A DNA stretch of 64,000 nt, taken from positions 62,001 to 126,000 of the forward strand of contig JAIELX010000066.1 of assembly GCA_019752635.1 (NCBI GenBank). The letters run 5' to 3'. Position 1 is the first letter of the stretch. The number at the start of each line of letters is the position of its first letter. Source of the stretch: Candidatus Obscuribacterales bacterium. GTDB lineage: Bacteria; Cyanobacteriota; Vampirovibrionia; Obscuribacterales; Obscuribacteraceae. Shown piece after piece: positions 44,169 to 53,314 of this stretch. Made by a program: the position numbers and the translations under genes. The notes below the pieces were generated by a model, which saw only the letters and a list, made by a program, of their open reading frames with translations, did not search any database and had not been told where the DNA came from.

Positions 44169-45599
44169 ATGGTAGCCGAACTAAGCTCAAACGACTTCTT
44201 GCGCACAGCAAAGGCCGACTATTCTAAGTATGGCTTTCACATGGGCGAAGATGATTACACGTTCAAATCGGGTAAGGGTTTGACGAAAGAGATTGTCGTG
44301 CGCATTTCCGCCATGAAAAACGAACCCGAGTGGATGCTGAAAGTCCGCTTGCGTGCGTTGGAGATCTTCCACAAGAAGCCGATGCCGCGCTGGGGCAACT
44401 CCGCCATGTTGGACGAAATCGATTTCCAAAACATTCACTATTTCGTTCGCGCCACTGACAAACAAGAGCGTGATTGGGACGATGTGCCGGAAAACATCAA
44501 AACAACATTCGATCGGCTTGGTATTCCCGAAGCCGAACGTAAGTTCCTTGCTGGTGTGACCGCACAATACGAATCGGAAGTGGTCTATCACTCAATTCGC
44601 GAAGACCTGGAAAAGCAAGGCGTTATCTTTTTGGATATGGATACGGCTTTGCGCGAACATGAAGAAGTTGTGCGCAAGTATTTCGGGACCGTCATTCCTT
44701 CGGCAGACAATAAGTTCGCTGCGCTGAACACAGCTGTTTGGTCTGGTGGAAGCTTTGTGCTGGTGCCGAAAGGCGTCAAAGTCGAAATTCCTTTGCAAGC
44801 TTATTTCCGCATCAACACTGAAAATATGGGACAGTTCGAGCGCACGCTCATTATTGCTGAAGAAGGAAGTTATGTGCATTACATTGAAGGATGCACCGCT
44901 CCGACTTATTCCAGCGATTCACTGCACTCCGCAGTAGTTGAACTGATCGCGCAACCGGGGGCGCACATTCGTTATACGACCATTCAAAACTGGTCGAACA
45001 ATGTGTACAACCTCGTCACTAAGCGCGCCGTTGCATACGCAAATTCGAAAGTCGAATGGGTTGATGGAAACCTTGGTTCGAAATTGACCATGAAGTATCC
45101 GGCAATCTATCTGATGGGCGAAGGTGCTCACGGAGAAGTGCTGTCAATCGCTTTTGCAGGCGCAGGTCAGCACCAGGATGCCGGCGCCAAGATGGTGCAC
45201 TTCGCTCCGAACACTAGCTCAATCATCGTTTCGAAATCAATATCGAAGGATGGCGGACGAACCTCATATAGAGGATTGATCAAAGCTTATCCCGGCGCCA
45301 CGAACGTCAAATCGTCGGTGCGTTGCGACGCACTGTTGATGGACGAAAATTCGCGCTCAGATACGTATCCGACGATGGAAATTGACGAAAAGCACGCCAC
45401 GATCGAGCACGAGGCTACCGTGTCGAAAGTCGGTGAAGACCAGCTGTTTTACTTGATGAGCCGTGGGCTCACACAAGAACAAGCAACAACCATGATCGTC
45501 AATGGTTTCTTTGAGCCGTTCACGAAAGAGTTGCCTTTAGAATACGCGGTCGAACTGAATCGTTTAATCGCATTGAATATGGAAGGCTCTGTCGGCTAG
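44169..45599 (+). CDS. sufB: Fe-S cluster assembly scaffold SufB
   Basis: The protein (476 residues) is the scaffold on which clusters are built with SufC and SufD. I choose ATG 44169, five bases after a perfect AAGGAGG, over an overlapping GTG at 44148. Seen: NDDPEWMLKVRLRALEIF-type N-terminus (KNEPEWML), EGCTAP (a conserved SufB Cys), RGGRTSYRGL-like block (GGRTSYRGLIK), SSVRCDALLMDENSRSDTYP and the HEATVSKVGEDQLFYLMSRGL end segment. It follows sufC by 17 bp. Confidence 0.97.
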   Translation: MVAELSSNDFLRTAKADYSKYGFHMGEDDYTFKSGKGLTKEIVVRISAMKNEPEWMLKVRLRALEIFHKKPMPRWGNSAMLDEIDFQNIHYFVRATDKQERDWDDVPENIKTTFDRLGIPEAERKFLAGVTAQYESEVVYHSIREDLEKQGVIFLDMDTALREHEEVVRKYFGTVIPSADNKFAALNTAVWSGGSFVLVPKGVKVEIPLQAYFRINTENMGQFERTLIIAEEGSYVHYIEGCTAPTYSSDSLHSAVVELIAQPGAHIRYTTIQNWSNNVYNLVTKRAVAYANSKVEWVDGNLGSKLTMKYPAIYLMGEGAHGEVLSIAFAGAGQHQDAGAKMVHFAPNTSSIIVSKSISKDGGRTSYRGLIKAYPGATNVKSSVRCDALLMDENSRSDTYPTMEIDEKHATIEHEATVSKVGEDQLFYLMSRGLTQEQATTMIVNGFFEPFTKELPLEYAVELNRLIALNMEGSVG

Positions 45600-45643
45600 A
45601 CCGCGGGGCATTCCCATTTTTTATACAGGTTGAGACACAGGAA

Positions 45644-47047
45644 ATGGCGGAATTGACAATGGGGGATACGATTGCCCGGGAAACCATTGAGGAGCTAGCT
45701 TCTCGACTGGACGAGCCGGCGTGGTTGGTTGATTTGAGATTGGCAGCGCGCGAGATTTACTTGCAAACGCCTAATCCCACCGAGCGTGATGAAGACTGGC
45801 GCCGCACCGACATCGGTGCCTTGGACCTGACGGGCATGCGCATCGTCAGTTTGGCCACTCCCGGGGTAGTATCGACAGTTCCCTCCGACGTACCGGTTCG
45901 CTTGCAAAACGGCTTGAATCAATTCAAGAAGCTTGCCGGTGTAGTGGTGCAAAGCACTGAAACCGGTGGTTTTCAGCAACTCAATCCGGAGCTGGCCGCA
46001 AAAGGGGTCATCTTCTGTGATTTGTTGACTGCGGCTAAGACGCACGAAGACAAACTGCGCAGAGCGATGACACCAGACGTGGATATCTCCGGTGAAGGCA
46101 AGTTTGCTCTGCTTACCCGCGCGCTGTTCAACTGCGGCATGTTCCTCTATGTCCCGAAAGGTGTTCATGTAGATCATCCCTTCTTCTACGGAGTCGAGTT
46201 CGGTTGCGCTCAAAGTGGTGCTTCGGCTTTATTCCCGTATTTGTTGGTAGTGGCTGAGGAAAACACCAGTTTCAATCTCGTCTATGCGCCAGGCGCTACA
46301 ACTGCTGAAGCGCAGGTTGATGCACGACCGCTCAATTTGCTGGCTCAGTACGTCAGCACAAGAATCGGTGCGAACAGTCTGGTCCGGCTCTTGGAAGTGC
46401 ATGAGTATCCGACCAATGTATTTATGGTTGGGCGCTCGAACTGCCAAGTCAGTCGCGATGCTCGTTATGAGACACTAGCGCTGGCTTTGGGTGGACATCA
46501 AATTAAGTCCGATCTTGAGACCCAGTTGCAAGCAGCCGGTGCTTCCAGCGATGTTCTCGGTATCGTCCTTGGTGCCGGTAACGAGAAATACAGCTTCAAC
46601 ACCATTCAGGGCCATGACGCACCTGATACCACATCTAATATCAACTTCCGCGTAGCATTGAAAGACCAGTCAAGTTCGGTATATCAGGGAATTGTTCGAG
46701 TAGACAAGATTGCTCAACGCACCAACGCATTTCAATCCAACAAAAATTTGCTGCTAGATGGCAACGCCAAGGCAGATTCGATACCGAAGCTTGAGATTCT
46801 GGCTGACGACGTTAAGTGTTCGCACGGAGCCACTGTTGGCCCGGTAGATCGTGAACAGATCTTCTATCTAACTAGCCGCGGACTCACTGAGAAGCAGGCT
46901 GAAGAGTTAGTGGTACTTGGATTCTTCCGTCAGGTCGTTGAGCAGTTCGCTATAGAAGAAGCTCGTCGCTGGTTGAGCGATCTTGTTGCCGCCAAGATTC
47001 ACGGCGCTGCTCCTGAAGTTGATTTCTTCGAGGATTTCGAACAATGA
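45644..47047 (+). CDS. sufD: Fe-S cluster assembly protein SufD
   Basis: The 467-residue protein is the partner of SufB, with the same beta-helix fold. FVALYQGIVRVDKIAQRTNAFQSNKNLLL, then DDVKCSHGATVGPVDREQIFYLTSRGL and the C-terminal helix GFFRQVVEQF, match SufD. ATG 45644 follows CACAGGAA. The stop overlaps the Rieske start (ATGA, 47044-47047). Confidence 0.95.
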   Translation: MAELTMGDTIARETIEELASRLDEPAWLVDLRLAAREIYLQTPNPTERDEDWRRTDIGALDLTGMRIVSLATPGVVSTVPSDVPVRLQNGLNQFKKLAGVVVQSTETGGFQQLNPELAAKGVIFCDLLTAAKTHEDKLRRAMTPDVDISGEGKFALLTRALFNCGMFLYVPKGVHVDHPFFYGVEFGCAQSGASALFPYLLVVAEENTSFNLVYAPGATTAEAQVDARPLNLLAQYVSTRIGANSLVRLLEVHEYPTNVFMVGRSNCQVSRDARYETLALALGGHQIKSDLETQLQAAGASSDVLGIVLGAGNEKYSFNTIQGHDAPDTTSNINFRVALKDQSSSVYQGIVRVDKIAQRTNAFQSNKNLLLDGNAKADSIPKLEILADDVKCSHGATVGPVDREQIFYLTSRGLTEKQAEELVVLGFFRQVVEQFAIEEARRWLSDLVAAKIHGAAPEVDFFEDFEQ

Positions 47048-47376
47048 CATTGGATGCGACGAGACGATTCATAAAGCTTTGCAGCGTTAGTGATGTCCCG
47101 ATCAACACCACCAAAGTATTTGAAGTAGGCAATCGACGTTTTCTGATTTGTAATCTGAACGAGACTTTCTACGCCATCGATGATCGTTGCACGCACGACG
47201 ATGGACCGTTGGGGGAAGGTGAGTTGCTCGCGGATGGGGAAATCGAATGCCCTCGCCACGGAGCGCGTTTCGACATCAAGACCGGCAAGGCGTTATGCTT
47301 GCCTGCCGTTGGCGAAGTGAACGCTTACTCGGTCGATGTTCGTGATGACACTGTCTATGTAGGATTGCCTCTCTAA
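47044..47376 (+). CDS. Rieske [2Fe-2S] ferredoxin of the suf operon
   Basis: The 110-residue protein has both halves of the Rieske cluster site, CTHDDGPLGEG and CPRHGARFDIKTG (C-x-H and C-x2-H). It resembles non-haem Rieske ferredoxins of dioxygenases and the single-gene Rieske proteins found between sufD and sufS in many operons. It may supply electrons during cluster assembly. The start overlaps the end of sufD by 4 bases, and the stop overlaps the sufS start as TAATG. Confidence 0.95.
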   Translation: MTLDATRRFIKLCSVSDVPINTTKVFEVGNRRFLICNLNETFYAIDDRCTHDDGPLGEGELLADGEIECPRHGARFDIKTGKALCLPAVGEVNAYSVDVRDDTVYVGLPL

Positions 47377-48614
47377 TGTTTGATGTAGACAGTGTTCGAA
47401 GAGATTTTCCAATTCTTGGGCGCGAAATTAACGGACGTCCGCTGGTTTACCTCGATAGTGCTGCCACTTCGCAAAAGCCTCAAGCCGTCATCGATTCGTT
47501 GGTCGATTATTACTCTCGCTATAACGCGAATATTCACCGCGGCATCCACAGTCTTGGTGAGGAAGCGACCAATGAATATGAAGGCGTTCGGGTAAAAATC
47601 AAACGCTTCATCAACGCTTCCGACGCTCATGAAGTAGTGTTTACGCGCAATACGACGGAAGCGGTGAACCTTGTTGCTACGACTTACGGGCGACAGCACG
47701 TGCTTGCTGGCGACGAGATTTTGTTGTCGCCGCTGGAGCATCACTCAAATCTGATTCCCTGGCAAATTCTGGCGCAGGAGAGAGACGCTAAGCTGGTCTA
47801 CTGCGATTTGACTGAAGATGGTCGAGTTTGCCTGGAATCGGTCGCTAAGAAGCTCTCAAAGCGCACCAAAATTGTAGCTATGACTTTAACCTCGAATGTT
47901 CTTGGCACCATTGTTCCAATCAAGGCGCTCAGCGCACTCGCGCACGAAGTCGGAGCTGTGGTTTTTGTTGACGGCGCACAGGGGCTTCCCCACATGCCGG
48001 TGTCTGTTCAGGATTTGGACTGCGATTTCTTCGCATTCTCCATGCACAAAATGCTCGGACCAACCGGAGTGGGAGTGCTTTGGGGACGAGCAAAACTTCT
48101 TGAGGCGATGCCGCCATATATGTATGGTGGCAACATGATTAGCTCTGTTTGGCGCGATCGCGTGATCTATAACCAGATTCCGTGGAAGTTCGAGGCGGGC
48201 ACACCGAACATCGCTGACGTTGTGGGTTCAGGCGTAGCTCTCGATTACCTTGTCAAACTGGGTATGGACAATGTTCGTGAGCATGAGATTGAACTCTGCA
48301 ATTACGCGCTCGAGAAATTCAGTGCCATAGACGGTATGACCATCTACGGACCTCATAGCGCCGCGCATCGTGCCGGGGTTTTTTCGTTCAATCTGAACGG
48401 GGTGCATGCTCATGATTTGGGACAAATTGTTAACGAGGAAGGCATTGCAATTAGAGTGGGACATCACTGCTGCCAACCGCTAATGCGCGATCTTGATTTA
48501 CCGGGCACTGCGCGTGCCAGTTTCTACGTTTACACCACTAAATCGGAAATCGATTTGTTGATTACCGCTTTGGAAAGAGCAAGAAAGGTTCTCGGCCATG
48601 TCGCTTGCAGATGA
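47376..48614 (+). CDS. sufS: Cysteine desulfurase SufS
   Basis: The 412-residue PLP enzyme removes sulfur from cysteine for Fe-S assembly. Seen: FPILGREINGRPLVYLDSAATSQKP, YNANIHRGIHSL, SPLEHHSNLIPWQ, VDGAQGLPHM, the PLP lysine K225 in FSMHKMLGPTGVG and the catalytic C365 in RVGHHCCQPLM. The second Cys (C366) occupies the place where most family members have Ala. Type II (SufS/CsdA) desulfurase, 17-bp overlap with sufU. Confidence 0.96.
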   Translation: MFDVDSVRRDFPILGREINGRPLVYLDSAATSQKPQAVIDSLVDYYSRYNANIHRGIHSLGEEATNEYEGVRVKIKRFINASDAHEVVFTRNTTEAVNLVATTYGRQHVLAGDEILLSPLEHHSNLIPWQILAQERDAKLVYCDLTEDGRVCLESVAKKLSKRTKIVAMTLTSNVLGTIVPIKALSALAHEVGAVVFVDGAQGLPHMPVSVQDLDCDFFAFSMHKMLGPTGVGVLWGRAKLLEAMPPYMYGGNMISSVWRDRVIYNQIPWKFEAGTPNIADVVGSGVALDYLVKLGMDNVREHEIELCNYALEKFSAIDGMTIYGPHSAAHRAGVFSFNLNGVHAHDLGQIVNEEGIAIRVGHHCCQPLMRDLDLPGTARASFYVYTTKSEIDLLITALERARKVLGHVACR

Positions 48615-49080
48615 ACTCTACAGAGAAACAATATTGGATCACTACCACAATCCCCGCAATCAAGGGATTCTGGAGGGAGAAAAAATCCTGTCTGTCGAAG
48701 GCGTCAATCCGCTGTGCGGCGATGAACTGGTTCTCTACCTTGAGGTAAAGGACGGAATTGTTGACGGTATCACCATTAAGTCGCGCGGTTGTTCGATAAA
48801 CACGGCATCAGGCTCCATGATGACGGAAGCGGTGAAGGGGCAGCCGCTAGAGCGCGTAAATGACATGATCAGCGTCTTCAAAGATATGATGCTGAATAAG
48901 TCCGAGGACACGCCAGAGCTGCCTGAAGAGTTTGAAGATCTTGAAGCGCTGCAGGGGGTGAAAAAATATCCTGTTCGCATCAAATGCGCATTGCTGCCCT
49001 GGAACACATTAATTGAAGGTCTTCGATGTGCTCAAACCGGAGATGTCGCGAAGGCCGTAGTTTCTACCGAACACGAATAG
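48598..49080 (+). CDS. sufU: Sulfur-transfer protein SufU
   Basis: The 160-residue protein is a zinc-dependent sulfurtransferase that takes persulfide from SufS. The zinc/persulfide ligands are present: NPLCGDELVL, RGCSINTASGSMMTE (one Cys) and RIKCALLPWNTL. Length and order agree with the family (about 145). It overlaps the end of sufS by 17 bp, which suggests coupled translation. The suf set here is that of Gram-positives and some Cyanobacteria relatives, with SufU and not SufE. Confidence 0.95.
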   Translation: MSLADELYRETILDHYHNPRNQGILEGEKILSVEGVNPLCGDELVLYLEVKDGIVDGITIKSRGCSINTASGSMMTEAVKGQPLERVNDMISVFKDMMLNKSEDTPELPEEFEDLEALQGVKKYPVRIKCALLPWNTLIEGLRCAQTGDVAKAVVSTEHE

Positions 49081-49102
49081 TCAATTTTCACTGGAGGCGT
49101 AA

Positions 49103-49411
49103 ATGTCCACGCTGCAAGAAGACCTGGTTCTGGAAACAGTCAGAACAGTAATAGATCCGGAAATCGGCATCAGCATTGTTGAGCTTGGGCTAGTCTACGG
49201 CGTGGAAGTTAAAGATGGCGACGTGGTTGTGCGCATGACACTGACCAGCCCTGCTTGTCCTCTGGGAGGCGTAATTCAGGCTCAGGTGCATCAGACCGTC
49301 AAGAAACTGCCCTGGGCCAAAGAAGTGAAAGTCGAACTTGTCTGGTCTCCTCGTTGGGATCCTAAGACAATGGCCTCTGAGGACGCCAAGATGGAACTTG
49401 GTATTTTATAG
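49103..49411 (+). CDS. sufT: SufT/MIP18 (DUF59) Fe-S maturation protein
   Basis: The 102-residue DUF59 protein contains TVIDPEIGISIVELGLVYGVEV, MTLTSPACPLGGVIQAQV (conserved Cys) and LVWSPRWDPKTMASEDAKMELG. ATG 49103 follows GGAGGCGTAA. It is probably an accessory factor in cluster delivery. Last gene of the suf operon, 22 bp after sufU. Confidence 0.9.
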   Translation: MSTLQEDLVLETVRTVIDPEIGISIVELGLVYGVEVKDGDVVVRMTLTSPACPLGGVIQAQVHQTVKKLPWAKEVKVELVWSPRWDPKTMASEDAKMELGIL

Positions 49412-49414
49412 ATC

Positions 49415-49463
49415 TATCAGCATAATTCTTAGCCCGACGCGCGGCTATGCTGCCAAGCTGATA
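49415..49463. other. Nested inverted repeats after the suf operon
   Basis: TATCAGC (49415-49421) pairs with GCTGATA (49457-49463), and inside it TAGCC (49430-49434) with GGCTA (49443-49447) around cgacgcgc. AGCA and TGCT add pairs with bulges. It could be a composite terminator or structured RNA. Nothing else is recognised in 49412-49533. Confidence 0.35.
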
Positions 49464-49533
49464 AATTAGCAGGAGTAAACACAAGCTGTTTTAGGCTAAG
49501 CTCCGGCTGTGGTACCTCAGGTTCATTTTCAAA

Positions 49534-50460
49534 ATGACCAAACCGGTAATTCATGACAACGACGGTCACGTCGACGACTTCCTGAGCACAGTGCTCCTGT
49601 GGTTAGCTCCAACTGTTTCGTTGCAAGCGATTACGGTTACTGACGGTGATTGTTTCGTGCAACAGTCTTTTGAGGCGTACATCAAAATTGCCACTTTCCT
49701 GAATATGGAAGGCGCTGAAATTGGCTATAGCGAGGACCCTGTTCAGAATCCGTTTCCGGATAATTGGCGCCGCGAAAGTTACATTATCAACGAGCTGCCA
49801 ATCTTTAGTGACAACGAGTTGAAGCATACTTATCAGTCGACTCGGCCGCGCAAGTCCCAAACCTTGATAAGCGACTGCTTGGCCAATTCGAAGTCACCCA
49901 TGACCCTGGTTTGCACCGGACCGCTTACAAATGTTGCCCCCGTGTTCGAAGAACGTCCGGAGCTGCGTGACAAAGTCGAAAGCTGCGTCATCATGGGTGG
50001 TGCTATTGGTGTTCCCGGAAATGTGGAAATGCCCGACCATGACGGCAGCGCTGAATGGAATTTCTATGCCGATCCTTCGTCCGCAAAGCGGCTCTTGGAT
50101 ACTGGCGTACCGATTACACTGATACCACTGGACGTTACCAACAAAGTGCCGGTTACTCGTGAATTCATTTTACGCCTCGACGAACAGGCCGAAAAATACC
50201 GTGCATCTCAGCTGGCGGCGAAACTATTTTCGCTGGTTAAAGGGTTCAACTATTTCTTCTGGGACACTTTGACTGCTGCGCTTGTCGTGCGTCCTGAGTT
50301 GATGACATACAAAGATCAGCGCGTAGACATTGCCACAAGCGGACGCAGCGCCGGCCGTGTTCAAACGCCGCTATTCGGCGGAAAGAAGATTCGCGTGGCG
50401 TCGTCAGTCGACGTAGAGAAATTCGAGAATCTAGTTTTGGAGATCCTTCGGGTCAAATAG
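49534..50460 (+). CDS. Nucleoside hydrolase (IUNH family)
   Basis: The 308-residue protein cleaves the N-glycosidic bond of nucleosides. Seen: HDNDGHVDDFLST (the Ca2+-binding DxDxxxDD, with N where most have D at the second place), LVCTGPLTNVAPVFEERPEL and CVIMGGAIGVPGNV, and the catalytic DHDGSAEWNFYADPSSAKRLL block (N and D ligands). PLDVTNKVPVT follows. Active-site substitution could alter substrate choice. ATG 49534, no strong SD. Confidence 0.9.
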   Translation: MTKPVIHDNDGHVDDFLSTVLLWLAPTVSLQAITVTDGDCFVQQSFEAYIKIATFLNMEGAEIGYSEDPVQNPFPDNWRRESYIINELPIFSDNELKHTYQSTRPRKSQTLISDCLANSKSPMTLVCTGPLTNVAPVFEERPELRDKVESCVIMGGAIGVPGNVEMPDHDGSAEWNFYADPSSAKRLLDTGVPITLIPLDVTNKVPVTREFILRLDEQAEKYRASQLAAKLFSLVKGFNYFFWDTLTAALVVRPELMTYKDQRVDIATSGRSAGRVQTPLFGGKKIRVASSVDVEKFENLVLEILRVK

Positions 50461-50540
50461 CGGGCAAGGGTGTGTAATCCCCCGGGGACGTTCCGCCGGC
50501 AGACCACACTGCGGAGCCCTCGACAAACTGCTGATGCTGG

Positions 50541-51275
50541 TTACTTGATGAAGTACATCTTGTTTGGCAGCTTAGCGCATTCTTTTGCAAACCCGCCTTC
50601 TAGATCTGAAAACTGATCGCCGATGTTGACGACTACGGTGAAACCCATGTCTTCTATTTGTTTGCGAATGCCGGATTTGAACTCGGACGCCGATGATTTG
50701 TCACCGTCGGGACGCATGTAGAGCCCATCGTAGGCGATGTTATTGCGCACCAAGTTTCGAATTGTTCCTTTTCTCAATTTTTCCATACGCCCTGTAATAA
50801 GAAAAACTGCGATGCCGTCCTTTCGCGCACGGGCAAGCAAGTCTGTGGACTTCTTCAATGATGGAGCCTGCGCTTGTTCGACCCAGGCAAAAAAATCGTC
50901 CCACTTAAATTCGTCGTGCTGTTCGAAGAAGGGACGATTATCCAGAATTGTCTCATCAATATCGGAGACAACTGCGAGATACTTCTCGCCGTTGTGTTTG
51001 CTAATTACGCTGGCTGCACTTGCAATAGCTTCGTCGAACTCTTTTCTGTATTCAGCAGTCTTTGCAAAGGCTAGCCCGATTTTGCCGGAGTACTCGCTTT
51101 CGCTCAGACCTGCCGGAACCTTTAGTTCCGCGCAAGGGCAGGCTTGGGAGTGCGGTATCGTATTTAGTATCGTCGTTAGCGTCGCGCACGCCAGTGTCAT
51201 CGCGGTAACTCGAATAGACCTGCTCAAAAATGATGACTTCACGCGTTTGCTCCCATTTGCCCGGTATCGGCTCAT
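50541..51275 (-). CDS. Secreted class B/HAD-IIIB acid phosphatase
   Basis: The 244-residue protein has a signal sequence (basic N-terminus, VTAMTLACATLTTILNTIPHSQA) and a HAD domain: AVVSDIDETILDNRPF (motif I, DxDxT), FLITGRMEK (motif II), GDKSSASEFKSGIRK (motif III Lys) and VVVNIGDQFSDLEGG (motif IV). This is the bacterial acid phosphatase / vegetative-storage-protein subgroup. It would release phosphate from organic phosphates in the periplasm. Starts at 51275; an internal methionine near residue 26 could be used instead. Confidence 0.88.
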   Translation of the reverse strand: MSRYRANGSKRVKSSFLSRSIRVTAMTLACATLTTILNTIPHSQACPCAELKVPAGLSESEYSGKIGLAFAKTAEYRKEFDEAIASAASVISKHNGEKYLAVVSDIDETILDNRPFFEQHDEFKWDDFFAWVEQAQAPSLKKSTDLLARARKDGIAVFLITGRMEKLRKGTIRNLVRNNIAYDGLYMRPDGDKSSASEFKSGIRKQIEDMGFTVVVNIGDQFSDLEGGFAKECAKLPNKMYFIK

Positions 51276-51462
51276 TTACGACTGTCTCAAGTTGCCTGAT
51301 CATACGAGAATTCTGCGATTTTGTGACAAAAGTCAGATTGACATCCATGCTCTCCGAAAGTTAATCTGGTTTCACGAAGTATCTTCTAGTTGAAATTTTG
51401 AGATTGACTTTGTCTACTGCGGGGCGTAGTCGATCGGCCGTGGCATACTGTGGAGAAGAATC

Positions 51463-52842
51463 TTGTTAAAGAGTCGTTCCGTGCATTCGCCCAATTCAGA
51501 TGAGAAGAGCAGCCTCAAAGATCGCCTTCTTGTAGCGCGTGCATTCGTCCGCGACAACATCGTTGAGAATCCCAAATTCAAACTCTACAAACGAATCGTG
51601 TTCGTCGGCTGCGTTGTATGGGCAGGCGTGATCGTGGTTCAAAGCATTCCTTACTACATATACATCGGTCAAGGAAAAGAAGCATTTCAGTCCGGACGAT
51701 TCAGCGAAGCAGAAGAGCTATTCAGCCAGTCCATCAAAGAATCGCAGCGGTATGATGCCGCCGATCCCCGGTTGGCGAATGCTTTGAACAATCTGGGCGA
51801 AGTGTACCGAGTCGAGGCGCGCTACGTCGAAGCCGAACCGGTGTACGCGAAACTGAAAGCGATTGTGGACCGAAATCTGGCGAAGAAGCCGATGGAAGCG
51901 GCCTTACTATTAAACAACGTTGCCGCCTACAACAGAGATAAAGGTGACTACGCGGCAGCAGAGAAGCTCTACGAACAGTCACTTTCTATATGGCAAACGG
52001 AAGTGAAGAAGCCCGAAGATTCCATGTACGGCTCGCTTCTCAATGGTAAAGCTCGCCTTTATCGTGACATGGGGCGCTATCGCGAAGCTGAGCCACTGTA
52101 CAAGCAGGCTCTGGCGATCAAGGAGAAGGCAAACGGGGCTCATCATCCCGAAGTCGCTAGCGTTGCGGACAATCTTGCCGGACTCTATCGCGAGCAAGCA
52201 CGTTACGAGGAAGCCGAACCGCTTTTTCGCCGCGCATTGGCTATCGACATTAAGAACTTCGGACACCAGCATCCTGATACTGCCACCGATGAAAACAGCC
52301 TTGCCGGTTTGCTTCGCTCGATGAAGCGCTACGATGAAGCCGAAAAGTTGTACATGAGCGCGTTGACCACTCGCAAACTCTTGCTAGGCGTCAATCATCC
52401 GCATACGGCTCGTAGCTTCATCGGCATCGGTGAACAGTACCGTGAAACCAAGCGGGTCGAAGCCGCAATTCCGCTTTTGAAGGAAGCTGTTGCCATTTAC
52501 GACCGTGTGTACCGCAAGGCCGATCATCCGGATACAGCAACCGCATTAAATGCGCTTGCCACTGCCTATCGGGTGAGTGGGCAATATAAAGAGGCTCAAG
52601 TCTGTCTGGATCGATGCTTGAAGATTCGCAAATTGCGATTGACGGCCGATCATCCGGACTTGGCGCTGACGCTGTTCAATCAGGCGGAGCTTGATCGTGC
52701 GACAGGCAAACCGAAAGAAGCCGAAGTATTGTATCAGGCTGCAATAGCTAGTCAGAAGCGGACTTTAGGTGATCGGCACCCGGCATTGATAGCCAGCGAG
52801 CAAGCGTTGCAATCGCTACAGTCGCTGGAAAGACGCCACTAG
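51463..52842 (+). CDS. Membrane-anchored TPR protein, kinesin-light-chain type
   Basis: The 459-residue protein starts at TTG 51463, where GGAG lies seven bases upstream; a GTG at 51481 is an alternative. One membrane helix lies at about 45-65 (IVFVGCVVWAGVIVVQSIPYYIYI). From residue 70 to the end are about nine TPR units of the 42-residue kinesin-light-chain type, with repeats such as RYEEAEPLFRRALAI and HPDTATALNALATAY. Such repeats hold other proteins. No catalytic domain. Confidence 0.9.
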   Translation: MLKSRSVHSPNSDEKSSLKDRLLVARAFVRDNIVENPKFKLYKRIVFVGCVVWAGVIVVQSIPYYIYIGQGKEAFQSGRFSEAEELFSQSIKESQRYDAADPRLANALNNLGEVYRVEARYVEAEPVYAKLKAIVDRNLAKKPMEAALLLNNVAAYNRDKGDYAAAEKLYEQSLSIWQTEVKKPEDSMYGSLLNGKARLYRDMGRYREAEPLYKQALAIKEKANGAHHPEVASVADNLAGLYREQARYEEAEPLFRRALAIDIKNFGHQHPDTATDENSLAGLLRSMKRYDEAEKLYMSALTTRKLLLGVNHPHTARSFIGIGEQYRETKRVEAAIPLLKEAVAIYDRVYRKADHPDTATALNALATAYRVSGQYKEAQVCLDRCLKIRKLRLTADHPDLALTLFNQAELDRATGKPKEAEVLYQAAIASQKRTLGDRHPALIASEQALQSLQSLERRH

Positions 52843-53314
52843 CTCTGGGGACGCGTGTCCAGGGCCGGTTGTGATTGTCTCTCGCCGGAGGATTGTGTGC
52901 ACTATATACGGTGCCGAGCGCGTCGCTGTTTAGCCGAATCCGGTTGCCCGAATTTTGTTTTTGCATAGCCCAAAAGTATTGCTACTGCGTACACACGGGC
53001 TTACGTCAGAACGGTGCACACAGTCGTAAGAGTGTATCAAACTGATTCGGTGTTCCTGAAATGTTCCCGTTGGCAGGTTAGACTTTCAAATAGTCGGGGC
53101 TGGACCAAATTCTTTTAGGCGCTCCGGCTTCTCCGCAAGCCTCGTTGGCTCCGCGCGTTGAAAACGTTTACCTATGGCGGCGGTACACCGGCGATCAAGC
53201 TGTGCTTGGTCGAATATGAAATCAAGGCGCGTTGCACTATTGCGCGCCCCCGCGCTTAAACCAATGAGCGCCGGGGAATACAAAAAAGAGCTCCCCTTTT
53301 GCCTGCGTGTACAC
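52843..53314. other. Intergenic region, no supported gene
   Basis: The 472 bp after the TPR gene hold a short imperfect repeat near the stop (GGAC-gcgt-GTCC, 52848-52859) and otherwise nothing I can support. The 5' part of an ORF beginning at 53174 overlaps here; I place the start of that gene at 53315. Confidence 0.5.
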
